Positions 18,021 through 26,214 of a DNA stretch of 35,637 nucleotides are shown one piece after another. Below the pieces are notes generated by a model. The model saw only the letters and a list, made by a program, of their open reading frames with translations. It was not told where the DNA came from and searched no databases. Source of the stretch: Polyangia bacterium (GTDB taxonomy: Bacteria; Myxococcota_A; Polyangia; Polyangiales; Sandaracinaceae); the NCBI GenBank assembly GCA_030426845.1, contig JAUHXR010000057.1, positions 1 to 35,637 on the forward strand. The letters run 5' to 3'. The position numbers and the translations under genes are program-made. Positions within the stretch are counted from its first letter, which is position 1; every line of letters starts with the position of its first letter.

Positions 18021-19834
18021 CCGCTCGCCTCTGCATCTTGGTTTGCGCGCTCGCGGTCGGCTGCGGCGCCGGCGCGAGCGACGCCGCCTTCTCGGCCATG
18101 TACCCCGACAACCAGCCCGCGCCGATCGAGGAGGTCGCGCGCCGGCTCGAGGCGGCGGGCCCGCGACAGGCGAGCTCGCTCGCGGTCGGCCTCGAGGACG
18201 GGGCGCTCTACGCCTACGACCTCGGCTCGGGCCAGGAGGCGTGGCGGGTGCCCGTCTCGGAGCCGCGCACCGCGCCGTGGATCGCCGGCGCCCTCGTCAT
18301 CACGCACGAGGGCGACCGCGTGGTGGGCCGCCGGCTCTCGGACGGCCAGCGCGCGTTCGACATGCATGACGACCGGCTCGGCCTCGTGGGCGCGGACGGC
18401 GACGGCCGCTTCGGCGCGTTCGTCCTGTCGACCACCGGCGGGGTCGGCGCGGTCTCGCGCGTCTACCTCCTCGACGGCACCGGCGTCTCCACCCACTACG
18501 AGCTCGAGTCCCCGGTCGGCGTGCCGGCGGTCGCGGCCGGGATGGTGTTCGTCCCGTGGGGCAACCAGAACATCACCGTGATCGAGGCCGCGACGGGGGC
18601 CGAGATCGCGCGCGTGCGCTCGCTCGCAGGGGTGGTGTCCCACGCCCTCGCGCGCGGCGGGCACCTGTACTTCGGCCAGTCCGGGGTCGGGCGGATGAGC
18701 GCTCAGATCGGCGGCGGCTCTCCGGCCGAGGTGGGCTGGAATCAGCCCGAGACGGGGGAGCTGCCGGGCGCGCCGCCGCTCTGGCGCTCGGCCTACGATC
18801 CGCCGCAGTCGGCGGAGAGCGCGACCCACCGCATCCGCCTCGAGTGGTCGCCGACCGGGGCCGACGGGCCGGTCGCCTGGGCCGACGACACGCTCTACCT
18901 GACCTTCTACTCGATGGTGTTCGGCCTCGCGGGCGAGGACCTGTCCGTCCGCTGGGTGCAGCAGCTCCAGCACGACGTGGTCGGGGCGGCCGCGACCGAC
19001 GGAGGCGTGCTGCTCGCGGACGACGCGGGCGGGCTCACCTTCCTCGCGGCCCGGGACGGCGCGGTGCGCTGGACCGGGACGACCTCGCGCGCCCCCTCGG
19101 TGGTGGCGCTGCGCCTCGGGGGCTTCCAGCCCTCGGGGAGCGGGGAGCCGGCCGCGCCCCTGGCCGAGCAGCTCCTCGCGGCGGTCCAGAGCACCGACGC
19201 GCGCCTCGTCCCGGCGCGCGCCTTCGCGGTGCGGGCCCTCGCGGGCCAGGCCGACGGGGCCGTGACCGATCACCTCCTGGTCCTCTGCGACGATCGGAGC
19301 CTCCCGGATCCGCTGCGCCAGGCGAGCTGCGAGTCGCTCGCCACGCGCGAGCTCGGGAGCGACGTGGTCCTCCGGGCGCTGCGGCGCCACGCGGCCTACC
19401 TCGAGGACACGAGCGCGCCGCCGGTCGGGGCGCTCGCCTCGGCCGCGGCCCGGATGAACGAGCGCGCGGCGGTCCCGCTCCTCGTGGCCCACCTCAACGA
19501 TCCGAGCACCGCGGCCCAGGACATCGCGCCGCTGGCCGACGCGCTCGGCGCGCTCGGCGACCACTCGGCGGTGCGCCCGCTCCAGGACTTCCTGTGGCTC
19601 TACCACGCGGACGTGCCGGACGAGCTCTTCGCCCGCTCGCTCGCGGCGGTGGCGCGCGCGATCGTGACCCTCTCCGGCCCGCCGGGCCGCGAGCTCGTCC
19701 AGGAGGTGATGGACGCCGCGTTCACCCCGGGGCAGCTCCGCGGCCAGCTCCGCGACGTCCTCGAGGCGCTGGCCGCCCAGGACGAGGCCGCCCAGGACGA
19801 GGCCCAAGACGAGGCTGGCGAGAGCGACGAGTGA
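18017..19834 (+). CDS. lipoprotein with PQQ-like beta-propeller and HEAT repeats
   Basis: A 605-residue lipoprotein; signal MTARLCILVCALAVGC with cysteine 16. Residues about 50-360 show propeller-blade patterns of the PQQ-like/BamB kind (SSLAVGLEDGALYAYDLGSG, then GQEAWRVPV; MVFVPWGNQNITVIEAATG; VLLADDAGGLTFLAARDG, then GAVRWTG). Residues about 385-580 are HEAT-like helices (LRQASCESLATRELGSDVVL, LADALGALGDHSAVRPLQ). The C-terminus has repeated Gln-Asp-Glu-Ala units. ATG 18017 overlaps the previous stop. A BamB-like propeller joined to HEAT helices suggests a scaffold in an envelope complex with its two operon partners. It need not bind PQQ. Confidence 0.75.
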   Translation: MTARLCILVCALAVGCGAGASDAAFSAMYPDNQPAPIEEVARRLEAAGPRQASSLAVGLEDGALYAYDLGSGQEAWRVPVSEPRTAPWIAGALVITHEGDRVVGRRLSDGQRAFDMHDDRLGLVGADGDGRFGAFVLSTTGGVGAVSRVYLLDGTGVSTHYELESPVGVPAVAAGMVFVPWGNQNITVIEAATGAEIARVRSLAGVVSHALARGGHLYFGQSGVGRMSAQIGGGSPAEVGWNQPETGELPGAPPLWRSAYDPPQSAESATHRIRLEWSPTGADGPVAWADDTLYLTFYSMVFGLAGEDLSVRWVQQLQHDVVGAAATDGGVLLADDAGGLTFLAARDGAVRWTGTTSRAPSVVALRLGGFQPSGSGEPAAPLAEQLLAAVQSTDARLVPARAFAVRALAGQADGAVTDHLLVLCDDRSLPDPLRQASCESLATRELGSDVVLRALRRHAAYLEDTSAPPVGALASAAARMNERAAVPLLVAHLNDPSTAAQDIAPLADALGALGDHSAVRPLQDFLWLYHADVPDELFARSLAAVARAIVTLSGPPGRELVQEVMDAAFTPGQLRGQLRDVLEALAAQDEAAQDEAQDEAGESDE

Positions 19835-20325
19835 CGCGTGCCCGGATCGTGGCCCTCGCGGCGGTCGGCTGGGCCGTCGCGATGACCGGCTCCGCGCAGG
19901 CGCCGGACCCGCTGCTCGCGGTCGGCGCCGATCCGTCCGAGCTCGCCCGGGTCGCGGCGCGCCTCGGGGACGACGCGATCCTCGAGCGCCTCGGCCCGGA
20001 GCGCCCGCTCGCGGTGCGCCTCGCCGCGGTGCGCGCGTGCCCGTTCCTCGTCGGCCCGGAGGCCGCGCTCGAGGCGCTCGCCGAGCTCGCCGCCGGTCGC
20101 CACCCGCGCCTCGCCCCGGCCGCGGCCGCGAGCCTGCTCGCCATCGCGGACGCGACCGGCGCGGCGGAGCTGTCGCGTCGCGAGGCGAGCGTCCCGGACG
20201 CCGCGCTGGAGGCCCTCGATCGGCTGGCGGCCGACGAGACGGCCCGCCCGGATCTGCGCGCGGTCGGCGCCCACGTCGCGGCTCAGCTCCGCGGCGCGCT
20301 CGGGTTCGCGAGCTCCGCCTCGTAG
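19831..20325 (+). CDS. small exported helical-repeat protein
   Basis: A 164-residue protein with an N-terminal signal (MTRARIVALAAVGWAVAMTGSAQA, likely cleaved near 24). The rest is Ala/Leu-rich helical sequence with HEAT-like periodicity (AVRLAAVRACPFLVGPEAAL, PRLAPAAAASLLAIADATG). GTG 19831 overlaps the preceding stop (GTGA). Its 3' end overlaps the end of rsmA on the opposite strand by 43 bp. It is the third member of the HEAT operon and is probably co-expressed with the two upstream proteins. No motif identifies a specific activity. Confidence 0.7.
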   Translation: MTRARIVALAAVGWAVAMTGSAQAPDPLLAVGADPSELARVAARLGDDAILERLGPERPLAVRLAAVRACPFLVGPEAALEALAELAAGRHPRLAPAAAASLLAIADATGAAELSRREASVPDAALEALDRLAADETARPDLRAVGAHVAAQLRGALGFASSAS

Positions 20326-21134
20326 CGGGTCGCGATCGCGTCGAGCTCCTCGACGCTGAGCGTCTCGGCGCGGCGGCGCGGGTCGATCCCCGTCGCCTCG
20401 AGCGCGGCGAGGGCCTCGGCGCCGAGCGCCTTGAGCCCGTTGCGGAGCGTCTTGCGCCGCTGCCCGAACGCCGCGCGCACCACCGCGCGGAACGCGTCCC
20501 GCTCGACCGCGCGGGGCGTCGCGTGCGGGTCGAGTCGGACGACCGCGCTGTCCACCTTCGGGGGCGGGTGGAACGCGCCCGCGGGGACCTTGATCACCGG
20601 GCGCACCGCGAAGCTGGCCTGGGTGAACACCGTCAAGGCGCCGTACGACTTCGAGCCGGGATCGGCGGCGAGGCGCTGCTGGACTTCGCGCTGCACCATC
20701 ACCACCGCCCGCGCGACCGAGGCGCGGTGGCGCACCAGGTTGCGCAGGATCGCGCCCGTGATGGCGTAAGGCAGGTTGCCCGCGAGCTTCACCCGGCCGC
20801 CGTCCGCGAGCGCCGTCAGGTCCACCTCGGCCGCGTCCCCTTCGCGCACCTCGAAGCCGGGGTGCGCGCCGAGCTCCTCCATGAGCACCCCGATCATGTC
20901 GCGGTCCGCCTCGATCGCGCGGACCTGGCCGCCGGCGCGGAGCAGGGCGCCCGTCAGCGTGCCGAGGCCGGGGCCGAGCTCGACCACCGCCTCGCCGGGC
21001 GCGAGCGCGAGCGCCTCCGCGATCCGCTCGACCGCGCTGCGCGAGACGAGGAAGTTCTGGCTGAAGCGCCGCTTCGGGGCCAGGCCGTGGCGGCGCATCA
21101 CCCGCCGCGGGTCCTCCCACTCCGGCGCGCTCAC
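20283..21134 (-). CDS. rsmA: 16S rRNA (adenine1518-N6/adenine1519-N6)-dimethyltransferase
   Basis: RsmA/KsgA dimethylates two adjacent adenines near the 3' end of 16S rRNA using S-adenosylmethionine, a late step in small-subunit maturation. The 283-residue product has FSQNFL (24-29), the SAM-binding VELGPGLGT (51-59), acidic IEADRDM and the catalytic NLPY (120-123), followed by MVQREVQQRL and the C-terminal RRKTLRNGL. Start GTG 21134 is preceded by GAGGA inside the end of the DUF58 gene (10-nt gap), so it is the last gene of the DUF4350-MoxR-DUF58 operon. It runs 43 bp into the end of the convergent HEAT gene. Confidence 0.93.
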   Translation of the reverse strand: MSAPEWEDPRRVMRRHGLAPKRRFSQNFLVSRSAVERIAEALALAPGEAVVELGPGLGTLTGALLRAGGQVRAIEADRDMIGVLMEELGAHPGFEVREGDAAEVDLTALADGGRVKLAGNLPYAITGAILRNLVRHRASVARAVVMVQREVQQRLAADPGSKSYGALTVFTQASFAVRPVIKVPAGAFHPPPKVDSAVVRLDPHATPRAVERDAFRAVVRAAFGQRRKTLRNGLKALGAEALAALEATGIDPRRRAETLSVEELDAIATRYEAELANPSAPRS

Positions 21135-21144
21135 GCCGTCGTCC

Positions 21145-22761
21145 TCACGCGGCACGGCGGCGCATCGCTTGCTGAGCCCGCGCCACCACCAGCGCGGGGC
21201 TGTCGGCGGCGGTCGCGCGCACCACCGCGACGCCGAGCTTCGTGAAGCGCTCCTTCGCCTCGCGGAAGTGCCGGCGCTCGGTGCGCTCGTAGACGTCGAA
21301 CACACGCGCGCCGACCGGGTCGTCGGAGCGCGCGGCGAAGGTCGACGCGTCGGGGACGACGAACGCGAGCCCGTGGCCGTGCATCCGCAGCAGCTTGGCC
21401 GCGGCCTCCACCTCGTCGAGCGCTCCGACTCCGTCGAAGTCGGTGATCACCACGATCGACATCGGCGTGCGGCTGCGCCCTCCCGCCTCGCGCAGCGCGC
21501 TCGCGAGCCCGGGGCCCTTCAGCCCGTCGCGGGGGTCCGGCCGGTAGGGCAGGGGGATGCCGCGCGCCCGGCAGAAGCGACGCAGCGCCTCGCCGGCCGG
21601 GCTGCTCGCGCGCACCGCGAGGCGCTCCTCGTCCTCGTCCATCGCGTCGCTCACGTGCCGGACGAGCATCGGCACGTTCCAGCCCTTGGCCTGGGCGAAG
21701 TCGACGCCGTCCTGCTGGCGCACGTAGCGCCCGACGACCGCCGCTACCTCGTCGTCGCTCACGTCGGTCAGGTCCGCGTCCACCGCCTCGATCGCGCCCA
21801 GCAGGGTCTCGAACACCCGCAGGAGCTGCGGGCGCCCGTCGTTGGGCGAGAGGTGCGCGAGCAGGCGTCCGTCGACCGTGATGACCCCCACTCGGTCGCC
21901 CGCGTCGAGCGTGCGCCGCGCCTCGCTGGCCGCGGCCTCGACCGCGAAATCGAGCTTGCGGGCTCCCGGCTCGCCGCCGCGCATCGTGCCGCTGACGTCG
22001 AGGATCACGTAGCGCGTCTCCTGCACCTCCTGCTCGACCTCGCGGACCATGAGCCGGCCGCTGCGCGCGCTCGCCTTCCACGCGATCGACTTGAACGGGT
22101 CGCCGGGCCGCAGCTCTCGCAGCTCTCGCAGCTCCGTCCCGCTGCCCGCGGGGCTGAGCAGGCTCGCGCCCGAGCGCTCCACCGGCAGCCCGGTGATCGT
22201 CCGGGGGGCCGCGCGGGTCCGCAGCGCGGCGCGCGGCAGCACCTTGATGACGAGCGGGTTGGGGAAGTAGAGGGGCAGCTCGAAGAGCCCGAGCGGCCCC
22301 GGCAGGGTGACGGCCAGCCCGTGCATCACGACGCGCCCGACCGACGGGGCCACGAGGCGGAAGCTGAACTCCGTCCGCGCGTTCGAGCCCAGCGTCAGCG
22401 CCTCGCCGTCGTCGTCGACCAGCCTCGCGCCGCCCGGCGCGAGCGGGGTCAGGTCGCGGAGCGTCAGGCGCATGGCCCCGCGGTGCCGCAGGAAGCAGCG
22501 CACCTCGAACGGCTTGCCGGGCACCACCGCGCCGCCGCCCGATCCCGGCTCGGCGTGGGAGAGCCACCAGGCGAACTCGAGCCGGTGGCGCCGCACCCGG
22601 CGGCCGAGCGGCATGGTGAGCGCGAGGCACATCGCGAGGCCGATCGCGATCGAGCCGCCGAGGAGGGTCGCCGGCCACGAGCCGAGAGCCGCGCCGACCG
22701 CGACCGCGAGGAGCGCCCCGACCACCGCGACGAGGGCCGTCCGGGTGGGGATGGGGAGCAT
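21145..22761 (-). CDS. DUF58 membrane protein with vWA-like domain
   Basis: A 538-residue protein. Two N-terminal membrane helices (about 8-50) are followed by a beta-rich region, then the DUF58 hallmark LRPGDPFKSIAWKASARSG at about 217-235, and a von Willebrand A-like domain beginning YVILDVSGTM (251-260), where DVSGT is a MIDAS-type metal site. DUF58 proteins work with MoxR AAA+ ATPases in envelope assembly, stress or protein maturation. The ATG overlaps the MoxR stop by one base (TGATG), so expression is coupled. It is longer than many DUF58 proteins because of insertions around 320-400. The partner relationship is well known for the families; the client is unknown. Confidence 0.88.
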   Translation of the reverse strand: MLPIPTRTALVAVVGALLAVAVGAALGSWPATLLGGSIAIGLAMCLALTMPLGRRVRRHRLEFAWWLSHAEPGSGGGAVVPGKPFEVRCFLRHRGAMRLTLRDLTPLAPGGARLVDDDGEALTLGSNARTEFSFRLVAPSVGRVVMHGLAVTLPGPLGLFELPLYFPNPLVIKVLPRAALRTRAAPRTITGLPVERSGASLLSPAGSGTELRELRELRPGDPFKSIAWKASARSGRLMVREVEQEVQETRYVILDVSGTMRGGEPGARKLDFAVEAAASEARRTLDAGDRVGVITVDGRLLAHLSPNDGRPQLLRVFETLLGAIEAVDADLTDVSDDEVAAVVGRYVRQQDGVDFAQAKGWNVPMLVRHVSDAMDEDEERLAVRASSPAGEALRRFCRARGIPLPYRPDPRDGLKGPGLASALREAGGRSRTPMSIVVITDFDGVGALDEVEAAAKLLRMHGHGLAFVVPDASTFAARSDDPVGARVFDVYERTERRHFREAKERFTKLGVAVVRATAADSPALVVARAQQAMRRRAA

Positions 22762-23729
22762 CAGCGCCCTTCGCGCCGGTGGGGCACCGTGTCGAGCGCC
22801 TGCCGCACGATCGACTCCGTCGCGATCCCCTCCATCTCCGCCTCGGGGGTGAGCACGAGGCGGTGGGCGAGCACCGAGACCGCGAGCCGCTTGACGTCGT
22901 CGGGAAGGACGTAGCCGCGCCCCGCGATGAGCGCGCGGGCGCGGGCGGCGCGGATGAGCGCGAGCGAGGCGCGCGGGGAGGCCCCGAGGAAGAGCCGCGC
23001 GTGCTCGCGCGTGAACTCGGCGAGCCGCACCACGAAGTCGAGGATCGAGTCCTCGACGTGCACCCGATCCACCAGGTGCTGCATCGTCAGGATCTGCGCC
23101 GGCGCGAGCACCTGCCGCGCCCGGGGCGTCCCGTCGGTGAAGCGACGCAAGATGCCTTTCTCGTCGCGGGCCGACGGGTAGCCGATCATCAGCCGCACGA
23201 GGAAGCGGTCGATCTGCGCCTCGGGGAGCGGGTAGGTGCCCGCCTGCTCGACCGGGTTCTGGGTGGCCAGGACGATGAACGGGCTCGGCAGGGCCCGGGT
23301 GTCACCCTCGATCGTGGCCTGGAACTCCTGCATCGCCTCGAGGAGCGCGCTCTGCGTCTTGGCGGGCGCGCGGTTGATCTCGTCGCCGAGCACCACGTTG
23401 GCGAAGATCGGCCCCTCGCGCAGCTCGAAGGTGCCCTCCTTGGGCGAGAGCACGTAGGTGCCGGTGATGTCGGCGGGCAGCAGGTCCGGGGTGAACTGGA
23501 TGCGCCGGAACTGGCAGCCGAGGGTGGCCGCGAACGCCTTGCAGAGCGTCGTCTTCGCGACGCCGGGGACGCCCTCGAGCAGCGCGTGGCCGCGGGCGAG
23601 GAGCGAGACGAGGAGCAGCTCGGGGATCTCGCGCGGCCCGACGTAGACGCGCTGCACCTCGCCGATGACCTGGGTCGCGCTCTCGGCGACGCTCGCGAGC
23701 GTCTCGGCCTCGATGGTCTGCTGGGTCAC
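22761..23729 (-). CDS. MoxR-family AAA+ ATPase
   Basis: A 322-residue chaperone-like ATPase. Walker A GVPGVAKT at 53-60, FTPDLLPADITG at about 79-90, Walker B with D116 E117 in VLGDEINRAP, sensor region VLATQNPVEQAGTYPLPEAQ, and arginine-finger-like DRF follow the MoxR pattern. The C-terminal lid includes GASPRASLALIRAARARA. Start GTG 23729 overlaps the DUF4350 stop by four bases. MoxR proteins act with vWA/DUF58 proteins, present next door. Part of a four-gene operon with DUF4350, DUF58 and rsmA. Confidence in family is high; target unknown. Confidence 0.92.
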   Translation of the reverse strand: MTQQTIEAETLASVAESATQVIGEVQRVYVGPREIPELLLVSLLARGHALLEGVPGVAKTTLCKAFAATLGCQFRRIQFTPDLLPADITGTYVLSPKEGTFELREGPIFANVVLGDEINRAPAKTQSALLEAMQEFQATIEGDTRALPSPFIVLATQNPVEQAGTYPLPEAQIDRFLVRLMIGYPSARDEKGILRRFTDGTPRARQVLAPAQILTMQHLVDRVHVEDSILDFVVRLAEFTREHARLFLGASPRASLALIRAARARALIAGRGYVLPDDVKRLAVSVLAHRLVLTPEAEMEGIATESIVRQALDTVPHRREGR

Positions 23730-24997
23730 GCCGCCTCCGGGGGCGAGATGCGCGCGAGGAGCGCGTCGCCGCGCTCCACCAGCTCCTCGAACCGGCGAGC
23801 GGACACCGTGGGCGGGGCCGGCGGCTGGTCCGCCAGGCCGTGGAGCCGGTCGAGCTCGAGCAGGAGTTCGCGCATCTGGTTGAGGTCGGTCTCGGGCATC
23901 CCGCGGCGCTTCATCGCGGCGAGCACGTCGCGCAGGAGCGCGCGCCCGCTCAACGAGAGTCTCCGTAAGATCTCGTCTTCCAGCTCGAACTTGTAGACCA
24001 TGAGCGGCTGCAGCAGGTTGACTTTCCTTCGGGAAAAGAACTCGACCCGCCCGAGGAAGCCGCCCTTCGACGGGGGCCGCGCGAACATCCGCGCGGAGCG
24101 ATACGGCGAGCGGCGGGGGAGGGCGCCGAGGGCCAGGATGACCGCGATCGCGGCCAACGCCAGCGCGGCGATCCGAAGGGCCGGCCCCGGGATATCGAGG
24201 CTCGCCACCGTCTCGAGCGCGGCGCGGAGATCGTGCAGCGGGCGGTCGGCTCCGGGCTCGCCGAACCGGCCGACGACCCGGGTCTCGGGTCCGACGACGT
24301 AGAGGGTGCCGCCGCGCACCTCGGTCAGGTACTCGACGAGGTTCTCCGCGAAGCGGTGGTTGCCCCGGAGCTGGAGCATGTTGTCGATGAACACGCTGGG
24401 GTCCGACACGACCACCAGGCGCCCCTCGCTGACCGCCCCGGCCAGCACGAGCGCTTCGCCCTCGCCCAGCGAGAAGATCGGCGAGAGCCCGCGGTGGTAG
24501 ACGACCGCCGGGTGGTTGGCCACGAGCGCGCGGACCCCGCGGGCCAGCCGATGGTTGCCGACCGGACGCGCGACCAGGAGCGCCGGGTTGCCCCGGAGCC
24601 GCGTGGCGATCTCCGGATCGGGCTCGCCGCGGCCTATCTGGAAGACCCTCAGGAAGCTGTCGCCTGCCCCGAAGTCGTCGGCCACGCAGGCCCGTCCGCC
24701 CGCGTTGAGGAACGCGGTGAGCGCTCCGGCCGGCAGCTCCTCCTGGGGGGCCAGTATCAAGAGCGCGTCGTTTGCCTCCACCTCGCCGATGTCCAGGCGG
24801 GATGGGATCGCCACTGTGATCTCGCGCGATTGCGCGATCCGAATCAACTCGGATACGGAGTTCCAGGCGCTCCCGTCGGGGGCGAAGTCGGGCTGCGCAC
24901 TGGCGCTCCCCGCGGGCGCGAGCGCGCTCAGCAGGATCGCGCCGTGCGCGATCACGCAGCGGAGGATCGCGGTCAGGCCGAGGCGGGGGCGCCGCAC
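23726..24997 (-). CDS. DUF4350-type membrane protein
   Basis: A 423-residue protein with an N-terminal signal (about 1-34, ending SASA) and one strong membrane helix at about 273-292 (ALRIAALALAAIAVILALGAL). The exported part, about 35-270, has a DUF4350/GATase-like arrangement (DALLILAPQEELPAGALTAF, ALVLAGAVSEGRLVVVSDPSV, NMLQLRGNHRFAENLVEYL). The cytosolic tail is helical and rich in Leu/Arg. DUF4350 genes commonly precede MoxR and DUF58 genes, as here. I chose GTG 24997: a TATGCT box lies six bases before it and longer starts give an implausible Arg-rich extension. First gene of the operon. Confidence 0.78.
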   Translation of the reverse strand: MRRPRLGLTAILRCVIAHGAILLSALAPAGSASAQPDFAPDGSAWNSVSELIRIAQSREITVAIPSRLDIGEVEANDALLILAPQEELPAGALTAFLNAGGRACVADDFGAGDSFLRVFQIGRGEPDPEIATRLRGNPALLVARPVGNHRLARGVRALVANHPAVVYHRGLSPIFSLGEGEALVLAGAVSEGRLVVVSDPSVFIDNMLQLRGNHRFAENLVEYLTEVRGGTLYVVGPETRVVGRFGEPGADRPLHDLRAALETVASLDIPGPALRIAALALAAIAVILALGALPRRSPYRSARMFARPPSKGGFLGRVEFFSRRKVNLLQPLMVYKFELEDEILRRLSLSGRALLRDVLAAMKRRGMPETDLNQMRELLLELDRLHGLADQPPAPPTVSARRFEELVERGDALLARISPPEAA

Positions 24998-25033
24998 GCG
25001 GCGAGCATAGCGCCCAACGCGACGGGCTCGCAA
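24995..25033 (-). promoter_or_regulatory. promoter abutting the DUF4350 start codon (leaderless candidate)
   Basis: On the minus strand TTGCGA (25033-25028), an 18-nt spacer and TATGCT (25009-25004) are followed after six bases by GTG 24997. Transcription would begin at or next to the start codon; no Shine-Dalgarno is present. Confidence 0.45.
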
Positions 25034-25105
25034 AGCTGGACCCTTGGCCCCAGGAGTGGGATCGTGGGCGCGGTTCGGGAATGTGGTGGCCGATGGATAC
25101 CGCCA

Positions 25106-25133
25106 TTGCCGCCGGGACCCGAATGACTACAGT
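25106..25133 (+). promoter_or_regulatory. candidate promoter for the 56-residue protein
   Basis: TTGCCG (25106-25111), 16-nt spacer, TACAGT (25128-25133). The predicted leader of about 32 nt contains GGGAGGGGAAGGAG (25150-25163), a long purine-rich ribosome-binding region ahead of ATG 25172. Confidence 0.4.
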
Positions 25134-25171
25134 GGAGCCATCAACTTTCGGGAGGGGAAGGAGCTGAGCGG

Positions 25172-25342
25172 ATGCTGCCTCCTTTCATCATCGACCAGAT
25201 TCGGCGTCGCGAGGAGCAGGAGAAGATCCAGCGGGACTCTCCCGTGAAGGAGCTCCCGCTCGAGCAGCCCCTGCCGCGCAAGCAGAAGTCGAGCGACGAC
25301 GACGAGCCGGAGCGCGGCGTCGTCATCATCGACCTGGGCTGA
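25172..25342 (+). CDS. small conserved-looking protein of unknown function (56 aa)
   Basis: Begins MLPPFIIDQIRRREEQEK and ends with GVVIIDLG. Both ends are hydrophobic (FIIDQI and VVIIDL) and the middle is highly charged, with a basic-then-acidic stretch KQKSSDDDEPER. No signal peptide or membrane helix. A good ribosome-binding site (AAGGAG at 25158-25163) and a promoter-like pair precede it, and a clean hairpin follows its stop, which supports a real single-gene unit. I recall similar tiny proteins in myxobacterial genomes but cannot name a family. Function unknown; it could be a short linear-motif adaptor. Confidence 0.7.
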   Translation: MLPPFIIDQIRRREEQEKIQRDSPVKELPLEQPLPRKQKSSDDDEPERGVVIIDLG

Positions 25343-25348
25343 CCGCGC

Positions 25349-25365
25349 TCTCGGGCCGCCCGAGA
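25349..25365. terminator. hairpin terminator between convergent genes
   Basis: TCTCGGG (25349-25355) pairs perfectly with CCCGAGA (25359-25365) across a three-base loop. It lies between the ends of the 56-residue protein and the SDR gene and could serve both strands. The stem sequence is the same as the outer stem at 3335-3372. Confidence 0.55.
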
Positions 25366-25367
25366 TC

Positions 25368-26213
25368 TCAGGGCCGCGTAGCCTCGGCCAGCGCGTCGGC
25401 CATCCCGTCGAGCGCCTCGGGCTCCCCGTCGCCGAAGCGACCGGGGGTCTCTCGGCCGCCGAGCGCGTAGAGCCGGGTGCCTGCCACCCCGATCACCTCG
25501 CCGCTGATCTCGGCCGCCGCGTCGCTCGCGAGGTGCACCGCCACCGGGGCCACGAACTCGGGCCGCATCGAGCTCTCGGCGATGCCCTGGAACAGCGGCA
25601 GGTCTTCGGTGGTCCGCGTGCGCGCGGTTGGGGCGATCGCGTTCACCCGGACGCCGTGCTTGCGCAGCTCGATGGCGGCCGAGCGCACGAGCCCAGCCAC
25701 CGCCGCGCTGGTGGCGGCGAGGGCCGACTGGCGGGCCGCGCCGAAGAACCCTACCGCCCCGGTGTGCAGCAGGATCGTCCCGCCGTGTCCCGCGTCGATC
25801 ATCGCGCGTGCGCCCGCGCGCACGAGGGCGAAGCCGCCCTTGATGTGGACGTCGATCATCCGGTCGAGGATCGCGTCGTCCATCTTGAGGACGGTGCGCG
25901 AGGCGACGATGCCGGCCGCGCCGATCACCGCGTCGACCCGGCCGAACGCGCGCTGGGCCTGGGCCACGACCGCGCTCGCGCCGCCGGGCCGCCCGATGTC
26001 GGTCGCGTCGGCGACCGCCTGGCCGCCCGCCTCCACGATCGCCGCCGCGACCTCGCGCGCGACGTCCGGGTCGCTGCCCTCACCGCTCGCGTCGCAGCCG
26101 AGGTCGCTCACCACGACGGCCGCGCCGGCGCGCGCGCACGCGAGGGCCTCGGCGCGGCCGACCCCGCGGCCGCCGCCCACCACCACCACGACCTTGCCGT
26201 CGAGGAGGCCCAC
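25368..26213 (-). CDS. short-chain dehydrogenase-fold protein lacking the catalytic tetrad
   Basis: A 281-residue Rossmann-fold SDR protein, closest in style to the peroxisomal-MFE-like hydroxyacyl-CoA dehydrogenase branch. The cofactor loop GGGRGVG (13-19) is kept, as are SDLG, the NNAG-like GAAG (98-101) and the late VRVNAIAP. The four catalytic positions do not match: the usual Asn is H123 (DVHIKGGF), the Ser is G152 (LHTGAVG), the Tyr is L165 and the Lys is S169 (ALAATSAAVAG), aligned using flanking glycines and the conserved Gln. It is therefore probably a non-catalytic cofactor-binding or regulatory protein. Start GTG 26213 is one base after the stop of the metzincin-like gene, so the two are coupled. 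There is no frameshift, so it is not an obvious pseudogene. Confidence 0.85.
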   Translation of the reverse strand: MGLLDGKVVVVVGGGRGVGRAEALACARAGAAVVVSDLGCDASGEGSDPDVAREVAAAIVEAGGQAVADATDIGRPGGASAVVAQAQRAFGRVDAVIGAAGIVASRTVLKMDDAILDRMIDVHIKGGFALVRAGARAMIDAGHGGTILLHTGAVGFFGAARQSALAATSAAVAGLVRSAAIELRKHGVRVNAIAPTARTRTTEDLPLFQGIAESSMRPEFVAPVAVHLASDAAAEISGEVIGVAGTRLYALGGRETPGRFGDGEPEALDGMADALAEATRP

Positions 26214-26214
26214 G

